A stretch of 49,734 nucleotides of DNA. Source: Eubacteriaceae bacterium (GTDB lineage: Bacteria; Bacillota; Clostridia; Eubacteriales; Alkalibacteraceae). The translations under genes and the position numbers were made by a program. The notes beneath the pieces were generated by a model that ran no database searches, had not been told where the DNA came from, and saw nothing but the letters and a program-made list of their open reading frames with translations. Shown here in pieces: positions 18,379 through 27,681 of the stretch (position 1 is its first letter; every line of letters starts with the position of its first letter). The DNA lies in assembly GCA_013335935.1 (NCBI GenBank), contig JAAXUP010000008.1:1-49734 (forward strand). Reading direction: 5' to 3'.

Positions 18379-18812
18379 CTTAAACCCTCGATTCGTATTT
18401 GCATTTTTCTTCTTTACTACCTTCTATTTATATCCTGATTTTCGGAAATTATTCAATAAGTCGCCAGTCACTAGTCTCAAGTCGCTAGTATGCCAGATTT
18501 GTGCACTTCAGCACTCCTGCTTCTACAATTTACAATTTACAATTTACAATGTACAATTATTGTGGTTTTAGAACAATAATTTTGGAAGAATCTATATTCT
18601 TATTCAATTCTAAAAACTCTTTGTTTAATTTAACTACATTTTAGAAAATCGCTCTTCAATAGCATTTATCAGGGATGGGTTTTCTAAAATGAACCACCAT
18701 TGTAAATTATACACTGTACATTGTACATTGAATTTGTCACCCAACCACCTAGTCACCTAACCACCCATTATATGATATAATATCCTCAGTATATTACATA
18801 GGAGATGATCGG
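18379..18812. other. 434-nt gene-free stretch rich in short repeats
   Basis: No coding region seen. It holds a block of GTCGC(C/T)AGTCAC-like repeats (18465-18495), a MITE-like inverted repeat of ATTGTACATTGTAAATTG type (described separately), CACCYAACCACC repeats (18737-18768), and at 18775 a TGATATAAT extended -10 that may be the promoter of the aldo/keto reductase gene. Spacing to a -35 is poor. Confidence 0.6.
18527..18741. repeat. MITE-like inverted repeat with ATTGTACATTG arms
   Basis: The left arm repeats CAATTTA three times and ends CAATGTACAATTATTGTGGTT. The right arm is its imperfect reverse complement (AACCACCATTGTAAATT... TGTACATTGTACATTG). Inside lies a perfect 12-bp inverted repeat CATTTTAGAAAA (18637-18648) / TTTTCTAAAATG (18680-18691). 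No open reading frame fits, so this may be a non-autonomous element. Confidence 0.55.
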
Positions 18813-19946
18813 ATGCTTTATCGGAATTTTAAAAAGGATGAACTTAAAGTTTCACAGCTTGGCTTTGGCTGCATGAGACTGCCTGTAACAGATAATGACG
18901 CCTCAAAGATCGACCGGGTGGAAGCTTCAAAAATGCTGAAATACGCCATTGACAACGGAGTAAATTACATTGATACCGCATGGCCTTACCATGGTGAAAA
19001 CAGCGAAACCTTTGTAGGAGACTTTCTCGAGGAATATGAGCTGAGAGACAAGGTGCTGCTGGCAACTAAACTTCCCACCTGGATGACGAAAACCTACGAG
19101 GATTTCAACAGATATCTGGAAATGCAGCTTAAAAAACTCAAGACTGATCATATCGATTTTTATCTTCTCCACTCTCTTGATAAGGAGAAATGGGAAAACC
19201 TGAACAAAATCGATATCCTTAAATTTATTGAGGAAGTAAAGAGCAGCGGCAAGGTGAAATATATTGGATTTTCCTTCCACGACGACCTTGAAACCTTCAA
19301 GAAAATTTGTGATTCCTACAGCTTTGATTTCTGCCAGATCCAGCTGAACTACATGGATGAAAATTATCAGGCAGGACTGGAGGGGCTTTCATATGCTGCC
19401 TCTAAAAATATTCCTGTCATCGTCATGGAGCCCATAAAGGGCGGAAAACTTGCTTTCAATCTTCAAAGCCAGCTGGCTGAAATCTGGGATCCTGAAGACG
19501 CAAGTCTTACTCCGGCAGAGCTTGCGTTAAAATATGTCTGGGATAAGCCTGAAGTTCTGCTGGTGTTAAGCGGCATGACCACCATGGAGCAGGTGATCGC
19601 CAATGTGGATAGTGCTTCCAGGCTGACAGCAGGCAGTCTGAGTGAAAGTGAAAAAAATCTCATAGGCAGACTTCGTGCCTATATCAAGGAAATGACGGAA
19701 ATAAACTGTACTTCCTGTCAATACTGTTGCGGATGCCCAAAACAGATACCCATCTGGAGTATATTCGATATGTACAACAACGCGAAAATTTACGATGCGC
19801 TGAAGAGCTCCAAGTTCAGCTACCAATTCATCAGTCCGGACCGAAGAGCCGATCAGTGCATTCAGTGCGGAGCCTGTGAAGAAGTCTGTCCACAGAAAAT
19901 CAAGATCATGGAGAATCTGGCAAAGATCCATCCACTTCTCACCTGA
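18813..19946 (+). CDS. Aldo/keto reductase with C-terminal 4Fe-4S ferredoxin domain
   Basis: The 377-residue protein joins an NAD(P)H aldo/keto reductase barrel to a bacterial-type ferredoxin tail. The barrel shows LGFGCMRLP, YIDTAWPYHGENSE (Asp and Tyr of the catalytic tetrad), LATKLP (Lys) and DFYLLHS (His). The tail has CTSCQYCCGCP and CIQCGACEEVCPQ, which suggest one or two iron-sulfur clusters. Such proteins are common in strict anaerobes, but the substrate is generally unknown. TAGGAGATG lies before the ATG. It is a single gene ended by a terminator shared with the convergent operon. Confidence 0.93.
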   Translation: MLYRNFKKDELKVSQLGFGCMRLPVTDNDASKIDRVEASKMLKYAIDNGVNYIDTAWPYHGENSETFVGDFLEEYELRDKVLLATKLPTWMTKTYEDFNRYLEMQLKKLKTDHIDFYLLHSLDKEKWENLNKIDILKFIEEVKSSGKVKYIGFSFHDDLETFKKICDSYSFDFCQIQLNYMDENYQAGLEGLSYAASKNIPVIVMEPIKGGKLAFNLQSQLAEIWDPEDASLTPAELALKYVWDKPEVLLVLSGMTTMEQVIANVDSASRLTAGSLSESEKNLIGRLRAYIKEMTEINCTSCQYCCGCPKQIPIWSIFDMYNNAKIYDALKSSKFSYQFISPDRRADQCIQCGACEEVCPQKIKIMENLAKIHPLLT

Positions 19947-19961
19947 TAAACCCATCACAAG

Positions 19962-20021
19962 AAAAGCTTTAGAAATTCTCTGAGAGAACGATCTCTGAAG
20001 AGATTTCTAAAGCTTTTTTTA
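19962..20021. terminator. Bidirectional terminator between convergent units
   Basis: AAAGCTTTAGAAAT(T)CTCT pairs with AGAGATTTCTAAAGCTTT; seven T follow on the plus strand and TTTTC on the minus strand. It serves the aldo/keto reductase gene and the ABC/CPBP operon, whose last stop lies at its edge. Confidence 0.88.
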
Positions 20022-20023
20022 TT

Positions 20024-20944
20024 TTAGACCAGGAGAATCAGCACCACATAAAGCGTCACTGTCAGTGCCATGGGCACATTAATAATTAGCTCCTTCCAGG
20101 TCACTTCACTCTTAACATCCTGATAATCATTTTCCCGGATCATCTTCTTGATGAAATGCACGGTCATATAAATCCCCACAACGAGAACGATCACCGCAAT
20201 AACGATCATGAGCGCCTGATCGACCAGCCCGGTTTCAGCCGGGATAATGTCGCTGCCCAAAGACAGATCAAAAATTTCAGGATAATATTTGGCAAGTATT
20301 TTAAATACGGCCAAAACAGCAAAGGAAGTGAAATTGTTAAAAAAGTGAAATAATATCCCGCCCCAGAGAGAGCCCGTTACCAGGACTATGCAGGCGATCA
20401 TGATCCCAAGAGCCGTTGCGTAACCCAGCTGTCCCGGGTCAAGATGCATAAACCCAAACATGAGCCCTGTTATCACGGCGCTCTGCAATAGATTCGTATC
20501 CCGAAACCGATCCAGGATCACTCCCCTCACCAGGATCTCTTCTAAAAACACAGGTATTACCGCCACTGCGATAAAAAATATGAAGAGATCCGGAACCATT
20601 TCAAGAACCTTCATGGTTACAGCACCGGTATCCACCCCGGTAAAAATAGTAGCCAGATAATTGACCCCATATTTGATCAAAAAGCTTACAAGGAACAGCT
20701 GAAAAATCCGAAGGACGTTCTGCTTGTTCAAGCCTTTATCAAGGCGAAGGGTTCTTAAAACAGGCTGTCTGGTAATCAAAAGGTACAGCAGGCAGGGAAT
20801 CAGAATGTCTGCAAGCTCGTGGTAGAGGGCGAATTCTTTGTAAAAAAACAAACTGATGATCAGACTGCCTGCTATAAAAACTGAAAACATGATCAGAAAA
20901 AGCCACATCCCGCTTTTATACGTTTTTTCTTTCAAAATATTCAT
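20024..20944 (-). CDS. CPBP family intramembrane metalloprotease (CAAX/Abi)
   Basis: Multi-pass membrane protein of 306 residues with the family motifs EEILVRG (EExxxR), FMHLD (FxxxH) and HFFNN, which form the metal site of CAAX-type proteases. In Gram-positive bacteria such proteins serve in bacteriocin self-immunity, peptide maturation or signalling. It starts 4 nt after the ABC permease gene, a tight link suggesting that it acts with the transporter, for example by processing or destroying a peptide substrate. That role is inferred. Confidence 0.9.
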   Translation of the reverse strand: MNILKEKTYKSGMWLFLIMFSVFIAGSLIISLFFYKEFALYHELADILIPCLLYLLITRQPVLRTLRLDKGLNKQNVLRIFQLFLVSFLIKYGVNYLATIFTGVDTGAVTMKVLEMVPDLFIFFIAVAVIPVFLEEILVRGVILDRFRDTNLLQSAVITGLMFGFMHLDPGQLGYATALGIMIACIVLVTGSLWGGILFHFFNNFTSFAVLAVFKILAKYYPEIFDLSLGSDIIPAETGLVDQALMIVIAVIVLVVGIYMTVHFIKKMIRENDYQDVKSEVTWKELIINVPMALTVTLYVVLILLV

Positions 20945-20948
20945 AGGT

Positions 20949-22595
20949 TCACCATTGTAATCGAAGTTTTTTAAACATGCTGAAAATGAGGGCAGTCAGC
21001 AGTATGCTTACAACAAGAATAAGCACCAGGAGAAATCCAATTCTGGCTGTGTTAAAAAGCAAAATGGATATGAATCCCATCAAAGCTGCAAATCCCATCC
21101 CCGCAAACATTGAAAAAACCACATTCAAATTCTGTTTTACGGCTTTTTGAGGATCATCCCACTCCAGCTTGGGTCTGTAGCCATCGATAAGTATCCCAAA
21201 GGAAATCGTGGGAAGGGATGCCACCAGTCCAACAATAAAGGACAATAACGCTGTAAATAATGACAGCTTTAAAAGAAAAATCAAAGGCACAAGAATGAAT
21301 AACATGGTTATGACCTGAAGGATCAGCGGAAAGATCATCCTGCCAATAAATATTTCCGGACGCTTAGCAGGGATCATGACTGTGATCCAGCTGGATTTGC
21401 CTTCCCTTGAAAAAGTGGTGGATGCCGTTGGATTCGTTGCCCCTATCAATACGAAAAGTCCGATGAGTACCAGGGTAAAAACATTTTTGAATTCTCCATA
21501 AAGCTGGGCGATGATATTCACATCTCCTCCCCCGGAAAAGAATGGCATTAAAATAAGCAGCAGGGGTATCAGTACGACTACGCTGACGCAGTTGAACATA
21601 TAAATGGGCGTTCGCATGACAAGCCTCATATCATTTTTAAATATTGCCTCCCAGGTGCTGTCGCTTTTCATTCCTTTTCTGTAGTCCACTCCAGTGGTTT
21701 TTTTCTTGGCATCATTTTTATTGAAATAGCCTTTTATGTAGATGCTTTTTCCTGTGAAGATCGCTCCAGCGAAAAAAACAGCGGAAGCCGCTATAAATAG
21801 TATCATTGAAAATACCGCGCTGATATTTTCCTGATAAAGCGCTTTGCTCATCCATATGGCAGGAGGGTATGATCTCCCCAGCACATTTACAAGACTATTG
21901 GGATTTCTTAATAAGGCCGCAAGGTATTCGCCTTCACTACCAGGGGTCATGGAAGATGTTGCCTGATTGATCAAAAGCTGCACCCCTAAAATTACTCCCA
22001 GCATGAGAAAAAGACTGATTGTTCGGATCAAATCTTTTTTGCCGCTGATGTTGATAAATTTCATAATGGACATCACTACTATGGCCGCGATAGATAGGGG
22101 AATCACAGGCACCAGGAGCATTCCTATGATAAAATTAATGGTATAAAGCAATCCACCCATGTCCGCATACGCGGTAACAAAAACAGGGGCAAGGAAAGGG
22201 ATGACGATCAGATACTCATATATGATCATATTGATAAACTTAGCCGTTATGATACTTTCTTCCTTTAAAGGAAGATATAATAGCTGTTCCATATCTTTGG
22301 AAAAATAAAAGGTGGACATCACGTAGATAAGTCCGAAAAATAATACCATCAGGGCGACTCCTGAGAAGGTCATTGCGAAAATAGCCCCCTCTTGTCCAAG
22401 CAAAAACAGTTGCATATAAACACTGTCAAGAATGCTTATATAAAGGTAGTAGGCAGGCAGCAAGGACACAACAGCCAGAACAATAAGAACTGGCATCAGC
22501 ATTTTTTTTCGATTTGTCTTAAACTGGTATAACGTCTGAGAAAATCCGAAGTTGGCATTTAACAGAACCTTTGTGAGCATCATGATTTCTTTCAT
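20949..22595 (-). CDS. ABC transporter permease, about 12 membrane segments
   Basis: A 548-residue integral membrane protein. Hydrophobic helices are spread over the length, with a soluble loop near residues 300-320 that contains the ITGKSIYIKGYFNKND-type basic stretch. It resembles large ABC-2 type permeases of ATP-dependent exporters. The ATG overlaps the stop codon of the ATPase gene (ATGA). No substrate can be read from the sequence. A second in-frame ATG four codons later is also possible. Confidence 0.85.
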   Translation of the reverse strand: MKEIMMLTKVLLNANFGFSQTLYQFKTNRKKMLMPVLIVLAVVSLLPAYYLYISILDSVYMQLFLLGQEGAIFAMTFSGVALMVLFFGLIYVMSTFYFSKDMEQLLYLPLKEESIITAKFINMIIYEYLIVIPFLAPVFVTAYADMGGLLYTINFIIGMLLVPVIPLSIAAIVVMSIMKFINISGKKDLIRTISLFLMLGVILGVQLLINQATSSMTPGSEGEYLAALLRNPNSLVNVLGRSYPPAIWMSKALYQENISAVFSMILFIAASAVFFAGAIFTGKSIYIKGYFNKNDAKKKTTGVDYRKGMKSDSTWEAIFKNDMRLVMRTPIYMFNCVSVVVLIPLLLILMPFFSGGGDVNIIAQLYGEFKNVFTLVLIGLFVLIGATNPTASTTFSREGKSSWITVMIPAKRPEIFIGRMIFPLILQVITMLFILVPLIFLLKLSLFTALLSFIVGLVASLPTISFGILIDGYRPKLEWDDPQKAVKQNLNVVFSMFAGMGFAALMGFISILLFNTARIGFLLVLILVVSILLTALIFSMFKKLRLQW

Positions 22596-23317
22596 CGTTC
22601 AGTCAGCTCCAAAAATATATTTTCAAGACTCTCATGGCTGTTCACATCGCCCTTGAGTTCCTCCATAGTTCCTTGCGCAATTATTTTGCCATTATCGATA
22701 ATGGCTACTCTGTCACAGATTTTTTCAGCAACCTCAAGTACATGGGTGGAAAAGAATACACATTTCCCCTGATCACACCTTTCTCTCATGACTTCCTTCA
22801 AATTGAAAGCCGATTTGGGATCAAGACCAACGAGAGGTTCATCCAGGATGAATACCTGAGGATCGTGAAGCAATGCCCCTGTGAGTACAATTTTTTGTCT
22901 CATTCCATGAGAGTAGCTGCTGATAGGATCGTTTACCGCTTTTTTCATATCAAAAAGGTCAAGGTACCTTTCCATTGCCTGGGTTCGGTCCTCTTTTGAC
23001 ACACTATAAACATCCGCCATAAAGTTCAGGTATTCGATTCCTTTCAGTTTTTCAAAAACTTCCGGATTATCCGGGACATAACTCATCTGCATTTTAGCTT
23101 TGATAGGATCCACCGAATTATTGATCCCATTTATTCGTATGCTGCCGCTGTCCGCCTTAAGCAGTCCAACGATCATTTTTATGGTTGTCGTCTTTCCGGC
23201 ACCATTAGGTCCCAGAAAACCAAAGATTTCACCCGCATTTACTTCTAAAGAAATGCCGTCTACAGCATTTGTCTTTCCATTATCATAAGACTTTGATACA
23301 TTCTCCAATTTAAGCAC
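22592..23317 (-). CDS. ABC transporter ATP-binding protein
   Basis: Nucleotide-binding subunit for the permease that follows. The 241-residue protein has Walker A GPNGAGKTTT (near residue 36), a signature SYSHGMRQK in place of the common LSGGQ, Walker B VFILDEPLVGLD and the switch His in FFSTHVLE. The start is GTG, 7 nt after AGGAGG, sharing one base with the upstream TAG stop. This subtype is typical of ABC-2 exporters for peptides, antibiotics or lipids. Confidence 0.95.
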   Translation of the reverse strand: MLKLENVSKSYDNGKTNAVDGISLEVNAGEIFGFLGPNGAGKTTTIKMIVGLLKADSGSIRINGINNSVDPIKAKMQMSYVPDNPEVFEKLKGIEYLNFMADVYSVSKEDRTQAMERYLDLFDMKKAVNDPISSYSHGMRQKIVLTGALLHDPQVFILDEPLVGLDPKSAFNLKEVMRERCDQGKCVFFSTHVLEVAEKICDRVAIIDNGKIIAQGTMEELKGDVNSHESLENIFLELTER

Positions 23318-23865
23318 TATTTTGCCTCCTCAAGCTTTTCTGTCTTCTCTACATTCGTTTCAAAATCTGCCAGAAACCCGTCAAAATCGTTGGGAGACAG
23401 CAGCACCATAGTTTCTTCGGTCTCAAGTACAAGAGCCTTGGTTCCTGAACATAAAAGCAGCGCATCCATTCCGTTTTTAAGCTTGAACCTTCCTTCTTTA
23501 TAGCTGCCCATACTTGTCCCAAATTTTCTGACAGTGGGAGTATAGGCGTCGTTCACTTTCCAGTCAATGACATATGATTTTGTAATTTCTTCAGCGGAAA
23601 GGTCGATTTTCTTTAAACCCGTAATAAAAGTCGCTTCTACCCTGCCGCCTTCAATGCTGATTTTATTGTAGTATCTCATCCCACCAAACATGGATCCGAT
23701 CAGAACCGCTACAAACACCAGGATGATTATATCAAAAAGATCTTTTCTGTTCTTCTCTGCTTTCTTTAAATAAGTAAAAAGCTTTACTCCAAAGGTTAGT
23801 GCGATGACTCCAAAAATTGCTATTGGAATATATTGCGAACCCGACGAAACGGTTACCTGATACAT
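23317..23865 (-). CDS. Membrane protein with PH-like C-terminal domain
   Basis: First gene of the ABC/CPBP operon. The 182-residue protein has two N-terminal hydrophobic segments (PIAIFGVIALTFGVKLF and IIILVFVAVLIGSMFGG), then a soluble part (GGRVEATFITGLKKIDLSAEEI ... ALVLETEETMVLLSPND) whose strand pattern resembles bacterial PH domains. The ATG at 23865 has GGAGG 5 nt away; an ATG 25 codons upstream also has AGGAG (9 nt), so a longer form of 207 residues cannot be excluded. A regulatory or assembly role for the transporter is an inference. Confidence 0.65.
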   Translation of the reverse strand: MYQVTVSSGSQYIPIAIFGVIALTFGVKLFTYLKKAEKNRKDLFDIIILVFVAVLIGSMFGGMRYYNKISIEGGRVEATFITGLKKIDLSAEEITKSYVIDWKVNDAYTPTVRKFGTSMGSYKEGRFKLKNGMDALLLCSGTKALVLETEETMVLLSPNDFDGFLADFETNVEKTEKLEEAK

Positions 23866-23954
23866 GGGGACCTCCAAAATTTTTATTGATAAATTTATAA
23901 CAATATTGTATAGTAGAACTATTACATTTTCACCGGTCATTTGACCACACTCCT

Positions 23955-23983
23955 ATTCTATTGTTTTCAGCGTTAAAAATCAA
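23955..23983 (-). promoter_or_regulatory. Promoter of the ABC/CPBP operon
   Basis: TTGATT, 17-nt spacer, TAGAAT on the minus strand, about 90 nt before the chosen start of the first gene. It overlaps no other signal and diverges from the serC promoter. Confidence 0.6.
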
Positions 23984-24001
23984 TCATGTTTGGAATAAAC
24001 C

Positions 24002-24030
24002 TTGATAATCTCTCTGAAATAAATTAGAAT
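24002..24030 (+). promoter_or_regulatory. Promoter of the serine operon
   Basis: TTGATA, 17-nt spacer, TAGAAT. The leader of about 75 nt contains two TGTTCCCGG direct repeats (24056-24080) that can also form a bulged hairpin, a possible regulatory site. No T-box features were found. Confidence 0.65.
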
Positions 24031-24113
24031 AAAACAAATACAATAAACAATTATTTGTTCCCGGGTGGTTGACACTGTTCCCGGAATAGTTTAATAAAAA
24101 AGGAGGATTTACA

Positions 24114-25205
24114 ATGGACAAAAGAGTATATAACTTTTCTGCAGGACCCTCCGTTCTGCCAGAGGAAGTTTTGATTGAAGCATCCAAAGAAATGCTTAAT
24201 TATAAGGGCTGCGGCATGTCGGTCATGGAAATGAGCCACCGGTCAAAAGAGTTTATGGGCATCAATTCCCAGGCGGAGCAGCTTTTAAGAGAACTGATGG
24301 ATATCCCTGATAATTATAAGGTATTGTTCCTTCAGGGAGGAGCATCTACACAATTTGCAATGGTTCCTTTAAATTTATTTACGAACTCCAAAAAGGCTGA
24401 TTTCATTGATTCAGGCGCATGGTCTGCAAAAGCCATAAAGGAAGCAAAGAAATACGGCACAGCAAATGTTCTGGCCTCTTCAAAGGAATCCACCTATTCT
24501 TACATCCCGAAAGTAGCTCCTGAAAATTTTTCAAAGGACGCCGATTATTTTCACATAACAACAAACAACACGATCTACGGCACAAGATTCACACCGGATA
24601 ATATACCTGACACAGGAGATGTTCCTCTTGTGGCAGATATGTCCTCCAACATCCTTTCCGAGGTATATGATGTATCCAAATTCGGACTGATCTATGCAGG
24701 GGCACAGAAAAATATGGGACCTGCAGGAGTCACGGTAGTTATTATTCGGGAAGATCTCATGGGGCATGCCATGGACATCGCACCTACTATGCTGGATTAC
24801 AAAATCCACGCCGACTCCGACTCCCTTTATAACACCCCCCCATGCTTTTCAATCTATGTTTGTTCTCTCGTTTTCAAATGGCTTAAAGATAAAGGCGGGG
24901 TTGCCGCTATGGAGAAAATCAACCGAGAAAAGGCGCATATCCTCTACGACTTCCTGGATAACTCAACGATGTTCCGAGGCACTGTCGCGGCAGAAGACCG
25001 GTCACTGATGAACATTCCTTTCGTAACAGGCAATGACGAGCTGGATGCCGCATTTATTAAGGAAGCCACCACAAAGGGCTTCGTCAACCTTAAAGGACAC
25101 CGTTCCGTTGGGGGAATGAGAGCAAGCATCTATAACGCAATGCCTGTCGAAGGCGTAAAAGCCTTAGTAGCGCTAATGGGCGAATTCGAAACAAAACACA
25201 GATAA
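24114..25205 (+). CDS. serC: Phosphoserine aminotransferase
   Basis: PLP enzyme that converts 3-phosphohydroxypyruvate and glutamate to phosphoserine. The 363-residue protein shows the SerC opening [36 protein letters not shown], and the PLP lysine in [28 protein letters not shown] is the usual C-terminal motif. AAGGAGG lies 8 nt before the ATG. It heads the operon with a phosphoglycerate dehydrogenase 12 nt downstream and a DUF1015 gene. Confidence 0.97.
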   Translation: MDKRVYNFSAGPSVLPEEVLIEASKEMLNYKGCGMSVMEMSHRSKEFMGINSQAEQLLRELMDIPDNYKVLFLQGGASTQFAMVPLNLFTNSKKADFIDSGAWSAKAIKEAKKYGTANVLASSKESTYSYIPKVAPENFSKDADYFHITTNNTIYGTRFTPDNIPDTGDVPLVADMSSNILSEVYDVSKFGLIYAGAQKNMGPAGVTVVIIREDLMGHAMDIAPTMLDYKIHADSDSLYNTPPCFSIYVCSLVFKWLKDKGGVAAMEKINREKAHILYDFLDNSTMFRGTVAAEDRSLMNIPFVTGNDELDAAFIKEATTKGFVNLKGHRSVGGMRASIYNAMPVEGVKALVALMGEFETKHR

Positions 25206-25217
25206 TGGAGGCTAACT

Positions 25218-26384
25218 ATGTTTAAGATAAAAACACTGAATAATATATCACAAGATGGTCTAAACCTTCTTGGTGACCGATATGTGATCACCGATGAAGA
25301 ACAGGTAGACGGAATACTGCTTAGAAGCTTTAAAATGCATGACATGGTGCTTCCTGAAAGTGTCAAAATCGTTGGCCGTGCCGGAGCAGGGGTAAACAAC
25401 ATCCCTATAGAGGAATACGCCGCAAAAGGTGTCGTGGTTGTCAATACACCAGGCGCCAATGCAAATGCCGTAAAAGAGCTGGTTGTTCTGGGACTTCTTC
25501 TTTCATCAAGAAGAGTCGTGGAGGGGATCAACTGGGCACAGTCTGTAAAAGGCGAAAAGGAAGTCACGAAGCTTATCGAAAAAGAAAAATCAAAATTTGC
25601 CGGCCAGGAGCTTACAGGTAAAAAAATCGGAGTCATCGGCCTTGGGGCTATCGGTGTAATGGTTTCGAATATCGCCCTTTCACTGGGAATGGAAGTTTAC
25701 GGCTACGACCCGTTCATATCTGTGGAATCCGCCTGGGGACTCAGCTGTGACGTTAAAAGAGCCCTGAACCTGGATGAAATCGTGCGTGACTGCGATTATA
25801 TTACCCTTCACGTGCCATTGATCGACCAGACCAAAAATATGATGAATGCTGAAAGACTAAAGAATGCCAAGCCCGGACTTAAGCTTTTAAACTTTGCCCG
25901 AGGCGCATTGGTTAGCAATGCCGACATTAAGGAAGCCATTAAAAACGGCAATGTCTCCTGTTATGTCACCGATTTTCCTGACGAAGAGCTCCTCAACATG
26001 GAGGGCGTAATTTCCATCCCCCATCTTGGCGCATCAACCTTCGAGTCAGAGGAAAACTGTGCAAAAATGGCAGTCCATGAAATCAAGGAATACCTGGAAA
26101 ATGGAAATATCATCAATTCCGTAAACTATCCTGACTGCTATATGGGCGGATGTTCCACCATCGCAAGGCTGGCAATCAATCATACCAATGTACCTAACAT
26201 GGTGGGACAGATCACCGGAGTCCTTGCTGCAGAAAACATCAATATCGCAGACATGCTTAATAAATCAAAAGGCAGCTATGCCTATACCCTTATTGATATC
26301 GACTCTCCAACGAATGACAGCATATCAGAGAAGCTATCAGGGATTTCCGGAGTGCTGAAAGTCAGGATCATAAAAAATAAATAA
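25218..26384 (+). CDS. serA: D-3-phosphoglycerate dehydrogenase with C-terminal ACT domain
   Basis: NAD-dependent 2-hydroxyacid dehydrogenase that starts serine synthesis. The 388-residue protein has the NAD site GLGAIGVMVSNIA (near residue 141), the catalytic Arg in NFARGALVSN, a Glu in DFPDEELL and the His in ISIPHLGAST. An ACT domain at about residues 315-388 (NVPNMVGQITGVLAAENINI) suggests feedback control by serine. The neighbouring serC supports the phosphoglycerate assignment over other hydroxyacids. Confidence 0.93.
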   Translation: MFKIKTLNNISQDGLNLLGDRYVITDEEQVDGILLRSFKMHDMVLPESVKIVGRAGAGVNNIPIEEYAAKGVVVVNTPGANANAVKELVVLGLLLSSRRVVEGINWAQSVKGEKEVTKLIEKEKSKFAGQELTGKKIGVIGLGAIGVMVSNIALSLGMEVYGYDPFISVESAWGLSCDVKRALNLDEIVRDCDYITLHVPLIDQTKNMMNAERLKNAKPGLKLLNFARGALVSNADIKEAIKNGNVSCYVTDFPDEELLNMEGVISIPHLGASTFESEENCAKMAVHEIKEYLENGNIINSVNYPDCYMGGCSTIARLAINHTNVPNMVGQITGVLAAENINIADMLNKSKGSYAYTLIDIDSPTNDSISEKLSGISGVLKVRIIKNK

Positions 26385-26402
26385 TACCCCAAGGAGAATT
26401 CT

Positions 26403-27647
26403 ATGGCAATCATAAGAGAATTTAGTGCCGTAAGACCCGACTTAACCTATATCGACAGAGTTGCAGCCCTTCCCTATGACGTATACAGTTCTCAGGAAGC
26501 GAGAGAGGCAGTAAAGGATAATCCCTATTCCTTTCTCCACATTGACAGAGCGGAAATAGATCTGCCCATAGGAACAGATATTTACAGCAAGGAGGTCTAT
26601 CTGAAAGCGCGAAGCACAATGGATGACTTTATCTCCAAAAGCGTGTTTATCCAGGATACCCAACCCAGCCTGTATATTTACAGACTTACCATGAACGGCC
26701 GGGCTCAGACAGGCCTTGTCTGCTGTAGCTCCATTGACGACTATCTGAATGGAACCATAAAAAAACATGAACTAACAAGGGAAGATAAGGAACAGGACCG
26801 TATCAATCATGTGGATCACTGTGACGCAAATACAGGCCCCATTTTCCTGGCTTATCATTCCCATGATCTCATCAACAAAATCATTGATTCCTGGACTGAA
26901 AGCAATGACAAAACCTATGATTTTGTCAGCGATGACGAGATCAGGCACGAGGTGTGGATGATTGACAATCATGAGATCCTCTTGATTCTAAAAGAGTTAT
27001 TCATGAATGTTGAATCTACTTATATTGCTGACGGCCACCACCGTGCGGCATCCGCTGTAAAAGTCGGCTTAAAGAGAAGAGAAGAATATCCCGACTATAC
27101 GGGAGAAGAGGAATTCAATTTCTTTTTAAGTGTGCTTTTCCCTCATGACCAGCTATACATCATGGACTACAACCGGGTGGTAAAGGACACCAACGGTCTG
27201 AGCACGGAGGAGCTGATTGCCGCTCTCAGGGAAAACTTCACCCTTGAGCTTAAGGGCAAAGATGCTTATAAACCGTCTGCTAAAGGCGAAATTGGAATGT
27301 ACCTCCAGGGAATCTGGTACAAGCTTGCAGCAAATTCCAGTCTCCTTGATGTGGATGATCCCGTTGCAGGTCTCGATGTCTCTATACTTCAGGAATACGT
27401 ACTAAAACCGATCCTTGGTATCAAGGATATCCGAACGGATAAACGGATAGATTTTGTCGGGGGAATACGAGGTCTTACCGAACTTGAGAGAAGATGCTCA
27501 CTGGATATGACCTTGGCTTTCGCCATGTACCCTACCTCGATACAGGAACTGATGAAAATCTCCGACGCAGGCCTTTTGATGCCGCCGAAATCTACCTGGT
27601 TCGAACCAAAGCTGAGAAGCGGAATATTCATACATAAACTTAAATAA
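26403..27647 (+). CDS. DUF1015 family protein in the serine operon
   Basis: A 414-residue protein recognisable as DUF1015 by the start RPDLTYIDRVAALPYDVYSS, the motif EDKEQDRINHVDHCDANTGPI and the central IADGHHRAASA. The last resembles the GHHR signature of ParB-like folds, which include known serine kinases. It is 18 nt after the dehydrogenase gene with an AAGGAG site and is the last gene before a terminator. No classical phosphoserine phosphatase lies nearby, so it may provide or regulate the last step of serine synthesis. That is an inference. Confidence 0.85.
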   Translation: MAIIREFSAVRPDLTYIDRVAALPYDVYSSQEAREAVKDNPYSFLHIDRAEIDLPIGTDIYSKEVYLKARSTMDDFISKSVFIQDTQPSLYIYRLTMNGRAQTGLVCCSSIDDYLNGTIKKHELTREDKEQDRINHVDHCDANTGPIFLAYHSHDLINKIIDSWTESNDKTYDFVSDDEIRHEVWMIDNHEILLILKELFMNVESTYIADGHHRAASAVKVGLKRREEYPDYTGEEEFNFFLSVLFPHDQLYIMDYNRVVKDTNGLSTEELIAALRENFTLELKGKDAYKPSAKGEIGMYLQGIWYKLAANSSLLDVDDPVAGLDVSILQEYVLKPILGIKDIRTDKRIDFVGGIRGLTELERRCSLDMTLAFAMYPTSIQELMKISDAGLLMPPKSTWFEPKLRSGIFIHKLK

Positions 27648-27653
27648 TAAGAG

Positions 27654-27681
27654 AAGACCATCAGGGATCCCTGATGGTCTT
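27654..27681. terminator. Perfect 28-nt palindromic terminator between DUF1015 and tadA genes
   Basis: AAGACCATCAGGGA / TCCCTGATGGTCTT, 14 bp per arm, in the convergent intergenic space. The tadA stop codon lies inside it, so the last tadA codons are part of the hairpin. Weak T-rich sequence follows on both sides. Confidence 0.75.

Noticed and set aside
23866-23940. Separate 25-codon leader peptide before the PH-like gene
   Set aside because: It is in frame with the gene without a stop, so it is an alternative N-terminus rather than a leader peptide.
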